A stretch of DNA of 64,000 nt from Candidatus Thiodiazotropha endoloripes (GCF_001708965.1 NZ_LVJW01000003.1:2087834-2151833), one strand, 5' to 3'. Shown: positions 16,662 through 27,030, counted from the stretch's first letter. Numbers and translations are program-made. The notes: generated by a model not told the origin, from the letters alone.

Positions 16662-19049
16662 GTGTCTACTCAAGACAGAAAAAACAGATATCAGAGTCAG
16701 TTTCAACCACTGCTCAATCGTTGCAGGGACACTGCCCTTGTCTATATCAATGCATTGATGACGGAGCTGTTCAACAACACTGACAAAGCACTCACGAGCT
16801 TTGCCCAGAAGGCTGAAACCAACGAGATACAGAACCGCTTTTTCGAAGCCATGGCGATGATCCGTAACCGGCATGGCCTGGTTGAGCATGAGTTCCGTGA
16901 GCTGGTGAATGAGGGGTTTGACAAGTTCTGGCGCGATCAACCAGAGATCGACGGTTTCTCAAGCCTGGAAGAGGATACCGAACTTGAGCTGGTCGACCAG
17001 GAGGCGATGGACGTTACTACCGCGCTGGAAAACATGGTCAGCCGAACCGTCGGTCACCACCGCGCCCAACTCTACGCCCTGGGCCAGAGACTGAGTGTGG
17101 TCAGTGGTGGACATAGCGTCAAACACAAACAGATTCCCTCCGGCCCACATCATCTGGCGCATGCCTTCAATGAAGCCATCGACGCCCTCGGCCTGGAATC
17201 ACGAATCAAAGTCATCATTCTGGCCCTGTTCGATAAATATGTACTGAAGCAGCTCGGCTCCATCTATGACGACTTCAACAACAGTCTGAAAGAGGCTGGT
17301 GTGCTACCCCACTTACGCCCCTCCATCCAGAAATCGCCCGATTCCGACCGGGGTGACTCTGCTGAAAAGGATGGGGAGCATGCGGAAAACGCCACAGATC
17401 AGACCCAGGAAGAGTTGGGCGAAGAGCTGTTTGGCTCGATTCTGGAGATGATGGCCAATCGCAGGCGGGTATCGCCTGAAAAGACCCGGGCCAAGGCCGC
17501 CGCCGCGCAGGCCGCCGGCAGACAACCCGGCGCATCGCCACCGGCCACCCCGGAGAATCTGGTCAGCGCCCTCGACAACATTCAGCCGGAAAAACGTTTC
17601 GAATATGTACCGGATGTGAATGCGCCTGGCAATGTGATTGCCAACATCGAGATCGACGAGCAGTTTCTCAGCCGGGTTAAACACACCTTGGCCGAAGAGC
17701 GGCACAAACTCTACGCAGAGGTTGGTGCAGACCGGCTTGAAGCGGCCGATGAGGACACCATCGACCTGGTGGGTATGCTGTTTGAGTACATGCTCAACGA
17801 TCCCGTTCTGCCAGCGGTGGCGAAGGCCCTGATCAGTCATCTGCACACCCCCTATCTGAAGGTTGCGATCATCGATCGGAAGCTGCTGACGGACAGCAGC
17901 CACGAGGCCAGACAGCTGCTCGATGCCCTGGTTGAGGCGGGCAGCCACTGGATCGACGAACGCAATCTGAAACGGGGCATCTACCCCGATATGCAGAATG
18001 TGGTCGACCGGGTACTGAAAGAGTTTTCCGACAATGTCAGCCTGTTTGGAACTTTGCTCGATAATTTCAAGAAGCGCATGGATGAGTTCCGCCGTAAATC
18101 GGACATTCTCGAGAAGCGGGCACAGGATTCCATCAAGGGCCGTGAGAAGCTGAACATTGCCCGACAGCGCGCCTCCCAGGAGATGAAAGCACGTTCATTC
18201 AGTGAGCATCTGCCGCAACCGGCGAAAGAGTTTCTTGAGCAGACCTGGGTAGACAAACTGATCTTCGTGCTGCTGCGCCATCCTGACGGGGAGATGAGTG
18301 AAGATTGGAAGGAAGCCTTGCGTATCGCCGATGAGATTGCCTGGGCTTTCGAACCTAAATCAGACAAAGAGCGTGAAGAGCTGGAGCAGGGTCTGCCGGA
18401 CCTGCGCAAAGCCATCGAACAGGGGTTAGCCTCGTTGGGCGGCTTTCATCAGGAGAAGAGCCAGACCCTGTTCGGCTTGTTGAGCAGTGCGCAAGCCACA
18501 ACCATCGCCTCGGAACTGGCAACCAAACAAGCCGCACCGAAAAAACCAGAGCCCGCACAACCCAAACAGGCCGAAAAGGCAGCAGAGCCAGAAGAGACTG
18601 CGGCCAAGCCTCAGTTGAAGGCAGTCCCAAGCAAGCCGGCTGTCAGTGATGCCAATGCGAAAACGGCAACGGATGAAGAGGAAATCCCCGAAGACGAAGC
18701 CGCCATGATGGAGAAGTTGCGTAAGATTCGCTTCGGCACCTGGTTTGAAATTCACGACACACAGAGCGGCGAGTCGAAGAAGGTCAAGCTCTCCTGGCTC
18801 AGCCCGCTGACCGCTTCATGCATGTTTGTCGACCGTGCGGGTGTGCAGACCGCCATCAAACCATTGAGGACGCTTGCTCAAGAGATTCTGAGTGGTGAAT
18901 CCACCATTCTCGAAGACAGTGGCGACCCCTTTGTCGAAAGAACCCTGCATGCTATACGGCGCATGCTGCAGCGCTCACTGAAAACCACAGAAGATATCGC
19001 CAGTGAGCTGATTGATGACGAGGGGAACGATGGGAAAGAAGCCCGTTAA
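16662..19049 (+). CDS. DUF1631 family protein
   Basis: A large soluble protein of 795 residues, matching DUF1631, a family common in gammaproteobacteria with no settled function. Long helical segments dominate. A low-complexity linker of Ala, Pro, Glu and Lys around residues 620-680 separates the body from a C-terminal beta-rich part (FGTWFEIHDTQSGE, KLSWLSPLTASCMFVDRAG) that resembles a PilZ-like fold. I chose the GTG at 16662, with AAGGA 10 bases upstream, over a TTG six codons earlier. A PilZ-domain gene follows after 47 bases, so the pair probably forms an operon. A c-di-GMP-linked role is inferred from that context and the C-terminal fold, not shown. Confidence 0.85.
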   Translation: MSTQDRKNRYQSQFQPLLNRCRDTALVYINALMTELFNNTDKALTSFAQKAETNEIQNRFFEAMAMIRNRHGLVEHEFRELVNEGFDKFWRDQPEIDGFSSLEEDTELELVDQEAMDVTTALENMVSRTVGHHRAQLYALGQRLSVVSGGHSVKHKQIPSGPHHLAHAFNEAIDALGLESRIKVIILALFDKYVLKQLGSIYDDFNNSLKEAGVLPHLRPSIQKSPDSDRGDSAEKDGEHAENATDQTQEELGEELFGSILEMMANRRRVSPEKTRAKAAAAQAAGRQPGASPPATPENLVSALDNIQPEKRFEYVPDVNAPGNVIANIEIDEQFLSRVKHTLAEERHKLYAEVGADRLEAADEDTIDLVGMLFEYMLNDPVLPAVAKALISHLHTPYLKVAIIDRKLLTDSSHEARQLLDALVEAGSHWIDERNLKRGIYPDMQNVVDRVLKEFSDNVSLFGTLLDNFKKRMDEFRRKSDILEKRAQDSIKGREKLNIARQRASQEMKARSFSEHLPQPAKEFLEQTWVDKLIFVLLRHPDGEMSEDWKEALRIADEIAWAFEPKSDKEREELEQGLPDLRKAIEQGLASLGGFHQEKSQTLFGLLSSAQATTIASELATKQAAPKKPEPAQPKQAEKAAEPEETAAKPQLKAVPSKPAVSDANAKTATDEEEIPEDEAAMMEKLRKIRFGTWFEIHDTQSGESKKVKLSWLSPLTASCMFVDRAGVQTAIKPLRTLAQEILSGESTILEDSGDPFVERTLHAIRRMLQRSLKTTEDIASELIDDEGNDGKEAR

Positions 19050-19096
19050 AGTGGAGCTTTTTTAACATCAACCCTATGCGCCCTTAAGGAGTAACC

Positions 19097-19441
19097 ATGC
19101 AAGAACAACGTCAATCCCCCCGTAAAGTGGCTGATCAGGTTTTAGAGATTCAGGATCAGATTACCGGCAACACACTGGGGCGCATTGTCAATATCAGTGC
19201 TGAAGGCTTCATGCTACTCAGCCAGGAACCGATGCTTCTCGGCACCGTCTACCAACTGAATCTGATTGATCCCTCATCCCAGGAGACGCAGAAGTCAGTG
19301 GCGTTCAGTGCAGAAGCGGTATGGTCTACCGAAGCCTCCCATCCGGAGAGCTTCTGGAGCGGTTTTCGAATTACCGAGATTTCGAGCGACGATGTGCTCT
19401 ACATCGATCGATTGATTCTGGAGTGGAACTCTGAGCAGTAA
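19097..19441 (+). CDS. PilZ domain protein, predicted c-di-GMP receptor
   Basis: This 114-residue single-domain PilZ protein carries the basic N-terminal motif RQSPRK near residue 5 and the second motif NISAEG at about 34-39, which matches the family (D/N)xSxxG pattern. These two motifs bind cyclic di-GMP in characterised members. A good ribosome-binding site (AAGGAG) lies upstream. It follows the DUF1631 gene after 47 bases. Single-domain PilZ proteins usually act as adaptors that pass the c-di-GMP level to motility or polysaccharide machinery, and the partner here is not identifiable. Confidence 0.88.
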   Translation: MQEQRQSPRKVADQVLEIQDQITGNTLGRIVNISAEGFMLLSQEPMLLGTVYQLNLIDPSSQETQKSVAFSAEAVWSTEASHPESFWSGFRITEISSDDVLYIDRLILEWNSEQ

Positions 19442-19530
19442 AGCTAGAGTCAATTAACACGAATGAGATTCACTTGATACATTACCCTGAGTGGCAGTGT
19501 GGCGTGTCGGCGATATCGATTTAAGCCGAA

Positions 19531-20166
19531 TCAGTTCAGCATCGCCAAACGATTACGCTCGAATTCGTTCAGCACCTTCTTCACATATTGCTGGGTTTCA
19601 GGATAGGGGGGAATCTGCTTGCCATACTTGAGCACCGCATTCTCACCGGCGTTATAGGCCGCAAGCGCCAGCTTGATGTCATACTCAAACATTCTCAGCA
19701 GATCCTTAAGATAGGTCGCCCCACCCCACAGGTTCTGTTGGGGATCGTAGGAGTTTTCCACACCATACCGTTTTGCCGTTGCCGGCATCAGTTGCATCAG
19801 CCCCTGCGCCCCTTTGTGTGAGACTGCTTTGGGATCGTAGGCCGATTCCACTCTGACGATGGCATGCAGGAGTCCAGGATGGAGATGCAGCTGTTTCGCG
19901 ACATCATCAATGAAGGGTGAGACTTCAGCCTTGTTTTGCCTGAATTTTTTCATACTGAAGCGGCCTTTCCGGCTCTGCTTCTTGCCGCTGCGCCAGAGCA
20001 GCCGGTAGTTACCCTTCATGGGTTTGTCGGTGAAGTGGATACCCCCTCTGGAATCCTTGTATTTGTAGATCTCCGCTTCGGCACTCATTGGCACGACAAA
20101 AACAAGCCCGGCCAGGAACAGGGTTCCCAGGCACTCTCTGGCTGTTTTCATCGTCAATAGTGTCAC
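19531..20166 (-). CDS. Soluble lytic transglycosylase (SLT) with N-terminal DUF4124-like domain
   Basis: This periplasmic enzyme of 211 residues cleaves peptidoglycan. A signal peptide covers about residues 1-31, with cleavage after SAEA. The [17 protein letters not shown] segment at 33-49 is a DUF4124-type module. The catalytic SLT domain begins near residue 85: E107 in VRVESAYDP is the expected catalytic acid, followed by [10 protein letters not shown] (119-128) and AYNAG (170-174). I kept the GTG start because AGGA lies 6 bases upstream; an ATG five codons later lacks one. It is convergent with the PilZ gene. Confidence 0.9.
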   Translation of the reverse strand: MTLLTMKTARECLGTLFLAGLVFVVPMSAEAEIYKYKDSRGGIHFTDKPMKGNYRLLWRSGKKQSRKGRFSMKKFRQNKAEVSPFIDDVAKQLHLHPGLLHAIVRVESAYDPKAVSHKGAQGLMQLMPATAKRYGVENSYDPQQNLWGGATYLKDLLRMFEYDIKLALAAYNAGENAVLKYGKQIPPYPETQQYVKKVLNEFERNRLAMLN

Positions 20167-20254
20167 GACTGATCCTTGAGTTGTTCAGATATCTAAGGTG
20201 TCGGCGCTGGCAATTGAAACTTGAAATCGTTGATCAGGCCGCACCGGTGTCGGT

Positions 20255-20743
20255 TCATGCCCCACAACACTTCTTGTACTTTTTACCACTGCCACAGGGA
20301 CAGGGATCGTTTCTGCCCACTTTCGGCTGTTTACGCACCTCGGTCTGTGGCGCCACCAATTCGCCGTCGACAAAATACCAGTTGCCTTCCTGTTTGATGA
20401 AGCGGCTGATTTCGTGATGGGGCCGAACCATCCCCTGCTCTTTGTAGGTGGCGATAAACTCCACACTCCCCTGATCGTCATCGGCACCACCGGCTGAAGA
20501 GTCGACCACCTCCAACTTCAGCCACTCGGAGTTCTCCGCCCAACGCCGGGTGGCATTGACGTCATGGTCGTGGCGATGATCCGGATGCAGGGATTGATGC
20601 AGAAATTCCGGATTATTGACAACAAAGGCGCAATAGCGCGCCCGCATCAGCGCTTCTGCGGTTTCCGCTTGTGCATTGCCTTCCAGGATCGGTCCGCAGC
20701 AAGCATCGAAATCTACACCGGAACCGCAATAACATTCTGCCAT
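20255..20743 (-). CDS. ychJ: YchJ family protein with SEC-C zinc motifs
   Basis: The 162-residue protein has a zinc-binding cysteine motif at each end: [14 protein letters not shown] at the N-terminus and a SEC-C motif [14 protein letters not shown] at the C-terminus (about 148-161). The middle is a cystatin/NTF2-like domain ([27 protein letters not shown]), the normal YchJ arrangement. SEC-C motifs bind zinc and are also found in SecA, but the function of YchJ is not established. It lies 88 bases upstream of the lytic transglycosylase gene on the same strand, possibly cotranscribed. Confidence 0.9.
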   Translation of the reverse strand: MAECYCGSGVDFDACCGPILEGNAQAETAEALMRARYCAFVVNNPEFLHQSLHPDHRHDHDVNATRRWAENSEWLKLEVVDSSAGGADDDQGSVEFIATYKEQGMVRPHHEISRFIKQEGNWYFVDGELVAPQTEVRKQPKVGRNDPCPCGSGKKYKKCCGA

Positions 20744-21193
20744 TTATACTCTCCAAACTCGTGCGTCAAATCTCCGGGCAGGCCTGGCCTCTGTATTTCA
20801 GAGTCTGCTTCCATCCGGGGTAAGTTGGGAATGAAAGATACCATGAGGCATCCATTGCACCAAGAAAGTGAGTGATTCAGAGGCTCAGCAACGAGCAGTC
20901 GATGTGGCATAAAACCTGTCGGACTCCAGCCTGTCCAGACCAGAGCTAACCAAGCTATGCTGTTGTTGCGATTGGGGAAATAAAAAAGGCGGGTATTCAA
21001 CCCACCTTAATGCCTCTATCCTCGAGGCGCGAGACTGGAATGCGGAACGGCCCCTTGTTGAAAGACCCTGTTATCAATTTACCGGTTTAGAGACCTTCAG
21101 GGATCGCTCCTAACGGTTGCAATGATATCGTTTGATTTTGACCAATCGATGACCGCCGGATAACGGTTTGATGAAACTCTCCTGAAGCGGCAA
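20744..21193. other. Intergenic region: hrpA 3' flank, no gene seen
   Basis: This gap of 450 bases lies between ychJ and the hrpA stop codon, both on the minus strand. It holds one intrinsic terminator (20980-21008) and no convincing reading frame. The stretch of about 185 bases between the hrpA stop and that terminator is an unusually long 3' region. Confidence 0.4.
20980..21008 (-). terminator. Intrinsic terminator downstream of hrpA
   Basis: The arms AAGGCGGGT at 20986-20994 and ACCCACCTT at 21000-21008 form a 9-bp stem with one G-T pair and a 5-base loop. On the minus strand a T run follows, as required for termination of leftward transcription. Confidence 0.75.
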
Positions 21194-24100
21194 TCAGAGC
21201 CCCAGCTCCCGGGCACGCTTGGACAATCTTTTTACCGAGACAGGATACTTCGTACCCAGCTCCTGGGCGAAAAGGGAGACTCTCAACTCCTCCAGTCCCC
21301 AGCGAATCTCCTCGATGCGCTGATCCGTTCTGGCCTCCTTTCGACACAACTCATCCCACTGTTTCCACTTCTGCAGCAGCTCCGCCATCTCAGCCATTCG
21401 CTGCTGATCCCTGGCTGCGGCATGACTCAGTTTTTCAGCCCGCATCAACAACCCTTTCAGGTATCTGGGGTACTCCTTCAACTGGTTTTCGGGTATCTGC
21501 TGCAGAAACCCCTGATAGACCAGGCGATCCAGCTGCTCCCGCATATCCATCACCGACTTCATCCAGTTGATCTGATTGATCCCGTGAATGGTACGATGGG
21601 CTTGATGATAGACCTCAAAGATCTTCAGCAGCTGTTCACACAGTAGATTCGAATTGGTCATCAATTCGGCCTTGCAGGCTTGATATCGTTGTTCGAAACT
21701 CTCCTTATCCCGGATCTCCTCCTGCCCGTCGAGAAAAGTCTGATCGAACACCTTGATCACCAGCTCATCCTCAAGATTGTTGCTGCCGGAGCTACCCGCT
21801 CCTTGCACAGGCGCCGGCACCTTGGCATAGAGCAGGCGCATACGATCCAGGTTGGTCAGGTTCTTGCGCAGATAGCGGGTCTCCTTGGAGAGCTTGATCA
21901 TCAGCAGGCGTCGAACCCCCGCTTTATGCAGCCGGCGGGCGTTGAATTCCGCATCCAGTAAGCGGATAGAGACACTCTCCCCCTCGTCGATCAGGGCTGG
22001 ATATCCCTGCAGCTGGATACCACCCTGAGCAACCGACATCTGCTGTGGAAGCGGTGGAAAGTCCCAGCGCTTGATACCGCTCTGTTCCAATTCCGGGGAA
22101 CTGAGCTGACGATGCTCTGCACTGCTCTGTGTGGCATGACGTTTTTTCAAAGCTGTCAGATCGCGACTGGACTCCAGCCCCTTGCCAGCCTCATCAACGA
22201 CTTTGAGCCGCATCTGCAGGTGTGCTGGGATCTCAGATTGACTCCAGGCATCCTCAGGAACATGAACACCGGTCAGCTCTTTCAGTCGCTCACCAAGCAC
22301 TTGTACCAGCGGCCGATCGCTGGGCGTAACCCCTTTCAGACAGGCATCGGCAAAATCGGGAACCGGTACAAAGGCGCGCCGAAGCGCCTTCGGCAGCCCC
22401 CGGATCAGCATGATCGCCCGCTCACGCAACAGGCCCGGTACCAGCCACTGCAGGCGGGCGTCACTGACCTGGTTCAGCACATCCTGAGGCACCACCAGGG
22501 TAACCCCGTCGGTTTGACTGCCCGGTTCAAAGTGGTACTCCAGGGGCAGCTGCATGCCATTCAGGTTGAATCGATCTGGGAACAGTTCGGCTGAAACCTG
22601 TTGTGAAGCATCCCGCATCAGATCCTGCTCTTTCAGATAGAGCAGTTTCGGCTGTTTTGTCGTCTGGTTACGCAACCATTTTTCAAACCCCGGGGTGGTG
22701 GAGATGCCCTCGGGGATGCGCTGATCGTAAAAGCTGTAGATGCGCTCCTCGTCCACCAGAATATCCCGTCGCCGGGACTTGGCTTCCAGAGCATGGATGT
22801 CGGCAATCAGCTGCTGATTGTGTCGCCAGAACGGGGCGCGGGTATGAAAATCCCCGTCCACCAGGGCAGAGCGTATGAAGATCTCTCTGGCGACCACCGG
22901 ATCCACGGGACTGAAATTGATCTTTCTACGGGGCACGATAGTGACGCCGAACAGGGTCACCTTCTCATAACCGGCCACCTGTCCCCGCCGTTTCTCCCAG
23001 TGGGGTTCCGAGTGGCTGCGCTGCAACAGATGACCAGCAGACTTCTCGATCCACTCCGGTTGTATCTGGGCGATGGTTCTGCCATAGAGCTTGCTGGTCT
23101 CCACCAGTTCAGCGGCCAGCACCCACTTCGGCTGCTTCTTGAATAACCCGGATCCCGGGTAGATGAAAAAGTGGCTGTTTCGTGCCCCAAGGTAGTCATG
23201 GGATTTGCCTTTGAATCCGATATGACTCAGCAGACCACTGAGCAACGCCATATGGATCTCCTGGTATCCCGCTTCCGCACTGTTCTCACGATAACCCATC
23301 TCGTGCATCTGGCCGCGTAACTGGGCATGGATGTCGTGCCACTCCTGCAGCCGGTTCCAGGAGAGGAAGTGCTGTTTGCTCCAGCTGTGAAATTTTCTTT
23401 TCGAAAGATGCTTGCGCTGGGACTCAACCTCCTGCCACAGGTTCAGATAGCCCATGAAATCCGATTGCTCATGCTGATGCTTGGCATGCATCTGATCGGC
23501 CTGCTGCTGCTTCTCCACAGGCCGGTCACGGGGATCCTGCACGCTCAGTGCAGCGGCGATCACCATCACTTCATTGAGACAGTGGTGGTGTGCCGCCTCC
23601 AGCAGCATTCTGCCGATTCGCGGATCTACCGGCAGACGGGAGAGCTGGCGCCCCAACCGGGTGATCCGGCGGTCGCCATCTACTGCACCGATCTCCTCCA
23701 ACACCCGGTAGCCATCCTTGATCAGACGATTGTCGGGCGGATCGATAAACGGAAACTGACTGATATCCCCCAATCCCAGCAGCTTCATCTGCAGAATCAC
23801 CGAAGCCAGATTGGTTCGCTGTATCTCGGGTTCGGTAAAGGCTGGGCGATCGTCGAAATCCTGTTCGCTGTAGAGACGGATACAGATGCCGGCAGCAACC
23901 CGCCCACAACGCCCCTTACGTTGGTTGGCGGACGCCTGGGAGACCCGTTCGATCGGCAGGCGCTGCACTTTGCTGCGATGGCTGTAGCGACTGATGCGGG
24001 CAAATCCGGTATCGATAACGTAGCGGATACCGGGCACCGTCAGTGAAGTCTCGGCCACGTTGGTGGACAGAACGATGCGTCGACTGGTATGGGACTTGAA

Positions 24101-25126
24101 GACCCGTGCCTGCTCCTGGGCGCTTAGCCGGGCGTAGAGGGGCACCAGTTCCGTGGCCTTCAGTTTGTGCTTGCGCAGATTCTCAGCGGTCTCGCGAATC
24201 TCCCGTTCGCCACTGAGAAATACCAGGATGTCCCCCTGGGAGTGTCTTGAGAGCTCATCCACTGCGTCCACGATCCCCTGCTGCATCGGATCGTCCCGCT
24301 CATTTTCCGGCTCCTCCTCCTGGCACCGATAGTGGACCTCGACCGGGTAGGTTCGCCCGGATACCTCAATGATTGGCGCCTGACTGAAGTGCTCGGCAAA
24401 GCGTTCGGGATCGATGGTTGCAGAGGTAACGATCAGCTTCAGCTCCGGGCGTTTCGGCAGCAGCTGTTTCAAATAGCCGAGGATGAAATCGATATTCAGA
24501 CTCCGCTCATGGGCTTCATCGATGATCAGGGTATCGTATTGATTGAGATAGGGATCCTGCTGAATCTCAGCCAGCAGGATACCGTCGGTCATCAGTTTGA
24601 TGTGGGTATTCGGTCCAACCCGGTCGCTGAAGCGCACCTTGTAGCCCACATGTTCACCGGTCTTGGAGTCGAGCTCAGAAGCCACCCTGGCCGCCAGTGA
24701 GCGGGCCGCCATACGCCGGGGCTGGGTATGACCGATATAGCCTGATACTCCTCTTCCGAGGCTGAGACAGATCTTCGGCAGTTGAGTCGATTTTCCCGAA
24801 CCGGTCTCACCGCACAGAATCACCACCTGGTTTTCCGCAATCAGTTTCTTGATCTCATCAAGACGCTGACTGACCGGTAGCTCGGCGGGGAAAGCAGGTA
24901 CTGGCAGATTTGCCTGGCGTTGCTGCAGACGCTGTTGTGATGCCCTGATCTGCTGCACAAGCTTCAGCGCCGCCTGGCTGTAATCGGCGCCACTGGCCAG
25001 TCGTTTTTTCACCCCTTTCAGGCGCTGACTGAAGCGGTGGCGATCCGCCTGCATGCAGAGCTCCAGCTCTGCCGGATCCGGCAGATCGTCTATCAGGGGT
25101 AATTTACTGTCTGAGCTTTCGTGCAT
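21194..25126 (-). CDS. hrpA: ATP-dependent RNA helicase HrpA (DEAH box)
   Basis: HrpA is a DEAH/RHA helicase of 1310 residues, the usual bacterial size. Walker A is GETGSGKS at 106-113 and the DEAH box is IIDEAHERS at 201-209. The helicase core continues with VTSATID, the SLTVPGIRYVIDTG motif and QRKGRCGRVAAG. The HA2 and OB-fold regions follow, and a long C-terminal DUF3418 region ends the protein. In Escherichia coli HrpA acts in mRNA maturation and in rescuing stalled ribosomes. No neighbour shares its operon: a terminator lies on each side. Confidence 0.95.
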   Translation of the reverse strand: MHESSDSKLPLIDDLPDPAELELCMQADRHRFSQRLKGVKKRLASGADYSQAALKLVQQIRASQQRLQQRQANLPVPAFPAELPVSQRLDEIKKLIAENQVVILCGETGSGKSTQLPKICLSLGRGVSGYIGHTQPRRMAARSLAARVASELDSKTGEHVGYKVRFSDRVGPNTHIKLMTDGILLAEIQQDPYLNQYDTLIIDEAHERSLNIDFILGYLKQLLPKRPELKLIVTSATIDPERFAEHFSQAPIIEVSGRTYPVEVHYRCQEEEPENERDDPMQQGIVDAVDELSRHSQGDILVFLSGEREIRETAENLRKHKLKATELVPLYARLSAQEQARVFKSHTSRRIVLSTNVAETSLTVPGIRYVIDTGFARISRYSHRSKVQRLPIERVSQASANQRKGRCGRVAAGICIRLYSEQDFDDRPAFTEPEIQRTNLASVILQMKLLGLGDISQFPFIDPPDNRLIKDGYRVLEEIGAVDGDRRITRLGRQLSRLPVDPRIGRMLLEAAHHHCLNEVMVIAAALSVQDPRDRPVEKQQQADQMHAKHQHEQSDFMGYLNLWQEVESQRKHLSKRKFHSWSKQHFLSWNRLQEWHDIHAQLRGQMHEMGYRENSAEAGYQEIHMALLSGLLSHIGFKGKSHDYLGARNSHFFIYPGSGLFKKQPKWVLAAELVETSKLYGRTIAQIQPEWIEKSAGHLLQRSHSEPHWEKRRGQVAGYEKVTLFGVTIVPRRKINFSPVDPVVAREIFIRSALVDGDFHTRAPFWRHNQQLIADIHALEAKSRRRDILVDEERIYSFYDQRIPEGISTTPGFEKWLRNQTTKQPKLLYLKEQDLMRDASQQVSAELFPDRFNLNGMQLPLEYHFEPGSQTDGVTLVVPQDVLNQVSDARLQWLVPGLLRERAIMLIRGLPKALRRAFVPVPDFADACLKGVTPSDRPLVQVLGERLKELTGVHVPEDAWSQSEIPAHLQMRLKVVDEAGKGLESSRDLTALKKRHATQSSAEHRQLSSPELEQSGIKRWDFPPLPQQMSVAQGGIQLQGYPALIDEGESVSIRLLDAEFNARRLHKAGVRRLLMIKLSKETRYLRKNLTNLDRMRLLYAKVPAPVQGAGSSGSNNLEDELVIKVFDQTFLDGQEEIRDKESFEQRYQACKAELMTNSNLLCEQLLKIFEVYHQAHRTIHGINQINWMKSVMDMREQLDRLVYQGFLQQIPENQLKEYPRYLKGLLMRAEKLSHAAARDQQRMAEMAELLQKWKQWDELCRKEARTDQRIEEIRWGLEELRVSLFAQELGTKYPVSVKRLSKRARELGL

Positions 25127-25222
25127 CTGCCCGGTTCTGTTGAACTGTGAATAACCTTAACCCGCTACCCTTACGGGGCCATGCCGGAGTTCTGGGTAAC
25201 GAAAAAACCAATCCGCCATAAC

Positions 25223-25252
25223 GAAAAAAGCGGGCCGAAGCCCGCTGTTTTT
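25223..25252. terminator. Intrinsic terminator after pntB
   Basis: AGCGGGC at 25229-25235 and GCCCGCT at 25240-25246 form a perfect 7-bp stem with a CGAA loop. A runs precede it and a T run follows it. On the minus strand it lies 17 bases past the pntB stop, so it ends the pnt operon. Confidence 0.85.
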
Positions 25253-25269
25253 GCACCCTCTGGCCGGTC

Positions 25270-26670
25270 TCAATGACCGCCCCCTTTGAGTGCAGAAACC
25301 ATGCCCTCTATCGTATCCTTGGCATCGCCAAAGATCAGAGAGGTATTATCCTGATAGAAGAGCAGGTTATCCACCCCGGAATAACCGGGACTCATGGAGC
25401 GTTTGAGGAAATAGACCTGCCGTGACTTGGAGGCATCGAGTATCGGCATGCCATAGATGGGGCTGGAGGAGTCCGACTTGGCGGCCGGATTGACCACGTC
25501 GTTGGCACCAACCACCAGGGTCACATCCGAGGTCGGAAATTCAGGATTGACCTCATCCATCTCCTGCACATGATCGTAGGGAATATCCGCTTCCGCCAGC
25601 AATACATTCATGTGGCCGGGCATACGACCCGCCACCGGATGAATGGCGAACTTGACCTCCACATTGCGCTGTTCGAGCAGCTCCATCATCTCTTTCAGTG
25701 CATGCTGAGCCTGGGCTACCGCCATACCGTAGCCGGGCACGATGATCACCTTGCCTGCATCCTCCATCCAGTAGATCGCATCATCCACAGAGGCGGACTT
25801 CACACCTTTTTGCGCAGCCTGCCCTACTGCACTGGCTTCACCGCCGCTTTCACTGCCGAAGCCACCAAACACCACGTTGATGATCGAACGGTTCATCGCC
25901 CGGCACATGATGAAGGAGAGGATGGCACCGGAGAATCCAACCAAGGCGCCTACGATGATCAACAACAGATTACCCAGGGTGAAACCGGTCGCAGCGGCGG
26001 CCCATCCAGAGTAGCTGTTGAGCATTGAGATAATGACCGGCATATCCGCCCCGCCAATCGGGATGATCAGGGTAAACCCGAGCACGAAGGCGAGCAGGGT
26101 CATCAGCACCAGTGAGGTCATGCTCTCGGTCATGCCGAAATGGATCCCCAGCAGAACCGTGGCTACACCGATGGCGGCATTCAGCATATGCTGACCTTTG
26201 AACTTGACCGGCGCACCGCTGACCAGACCCTGCAGCTTGGCGAATGCCACCACAGAGCCTGAGAAGGTGATCGCACCGATGATGATTCCGGCGGATAACT
26301 CACCCATCATCACCGGATTGAGTGTACCGGCGGCATCATGGTTGAGATAGGTGCCGATCGCCACCAAGACAGCGGCCATACCCACAAAACTGTGCAACGC
26401 GGCAACCAGCTGGGGCATTGCGGTCATCTCAACCCTTGATGCAACAACGGAGCCGATCAGTGCACCGGCGGCAACACCGGCGACGATGAAACCGTAGGAT
26501 TGAACTTCACTGCCAAACAGGGTGGCCAGTATGGCAATTGCCATACCGATCATGCCGAGATAGTTACCGCGTCTTGCTGATGCGGGATGTGTCAGGCCTT
26601 TGAGGGCCAGTATGAATAGGATCGCTGATATCAGGTAAGCGATCGACTGGGTGTTTGCTGAAATCTCCAT
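25270..26670 (-). CDS. pntB: Proton-translocating NAD(P) transhydrogenase subunit beta
   Basis: This is the 466-residue inner-membrane subunit that couples proton entry to hydride transfer from NADH to NADP+, supplying NADPH. Residues 1 to about 265 contain the transmembrane helices, including the GFTLIIPIGGADMPVIISMLNSYSG region. Residues 290-466 form the NADP(H)-binding domain III, with GYGMAVAQ at 313-320 and GANDVVNPAAK later. It ends the pntAA-pntAB-pntB operon, 11 bases after pntAB. Length and motifs are standard. Confidence 0.96.
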   Translation of the reverse strand: MEISANTQSIAYLISAILFILALKGLTHPASARRGNYLGMIGMAIAILATLFGSEVQSYGFIVAGVAAGALIGSVVASRVEMTAMPQLVAALHSFVGMAAVLVAIGTYLNHDAAGTLNPVMMGELSAGIIIGAITFSGSVVAFAKLQGLVSGAPVKFKGQHMLNAAIGVATVLLGIHFGMTESMTSLVLMTLLAFVLGFTLIIPIGGADMPVIISMLNSYSGWAAAATGFTLGNLLLIIVGALVGFSGAILSFIMCRAMNRSIINVVFGGFGSESGGEASAVGQAAQKGVKSASVDDAIYWMEDAGKVIIVPGYGMAVAQAQHALKEMMELLEQRNVEVKFAIHPVAGRMPGHMNVLLAEADIPYDHVQEMDEVNPEFPTSDVTLVVGANDVVNPAAKSDSSSPIYGMPILDASKSRQVYFLKRSMSPGYSGVDNLLFYQDNTSLIFGDAKDTIEGMVSALKGGGH

Positions 26671-26681
26671 TGCTCAGGTTC

Positions 26682-26969
26682 TCACTTATCTTTTTTCTTG
26701 AACATGGCAAGCATGCGATTGGTTACCAGGAATCCGCCGAATACATTGATTGAGGCCAATAGCACCGCAATAAAGCCAAAAATCTCTGCAGCGGTGCCAA
26801 CCGATTCAAGACCGGTTACCAGCAGTGCGCCGACGATGATGATTCCGGATATGGCATTGGTCAGTGCCACCAACGGAGTATGCAGTGACGGGGTTACCCC
26901 CCAGATCACCCAGTAGCCGATGAAGCAGGAGAGAACAAATACATATAGTGCGACTAGTGTGTCAGGCAT
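26682..26969 (-). CDS. pntAB: NAD(P) transhydrogenase subunit alpha, part 2 (membrane part)
   Basis: This 95-residue protein has three hydrophobic helices. It corresponds to the membrane C-terminus of the single-chain PntA found in Escherichia coli. Split versions (PntAA plus PntAB) are known in several alpha- and gammaproteobacteria. It ends in a basic tail ([10 protein letters not shown]). It sits between pntAA and pntB on the same strand, and the three products assemble into one transhydrogenase. Confidence 0.93.
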   Translation of the reverse strand: MPDTLVALYVFVLSCFIGYWVIWGVTPSLHTPLVALTNAISGIIIVGALLVTGLESVGTAAEIFGFIAVLLASINVFGGFLVTNRMLAMFKKKDK

Positions 26970-27030
26970 AGGATCACTCTTTATCGTTATTTGTTGAATT
27001 GCGTTTTTCTAAACACCTTGTGATCGATCA

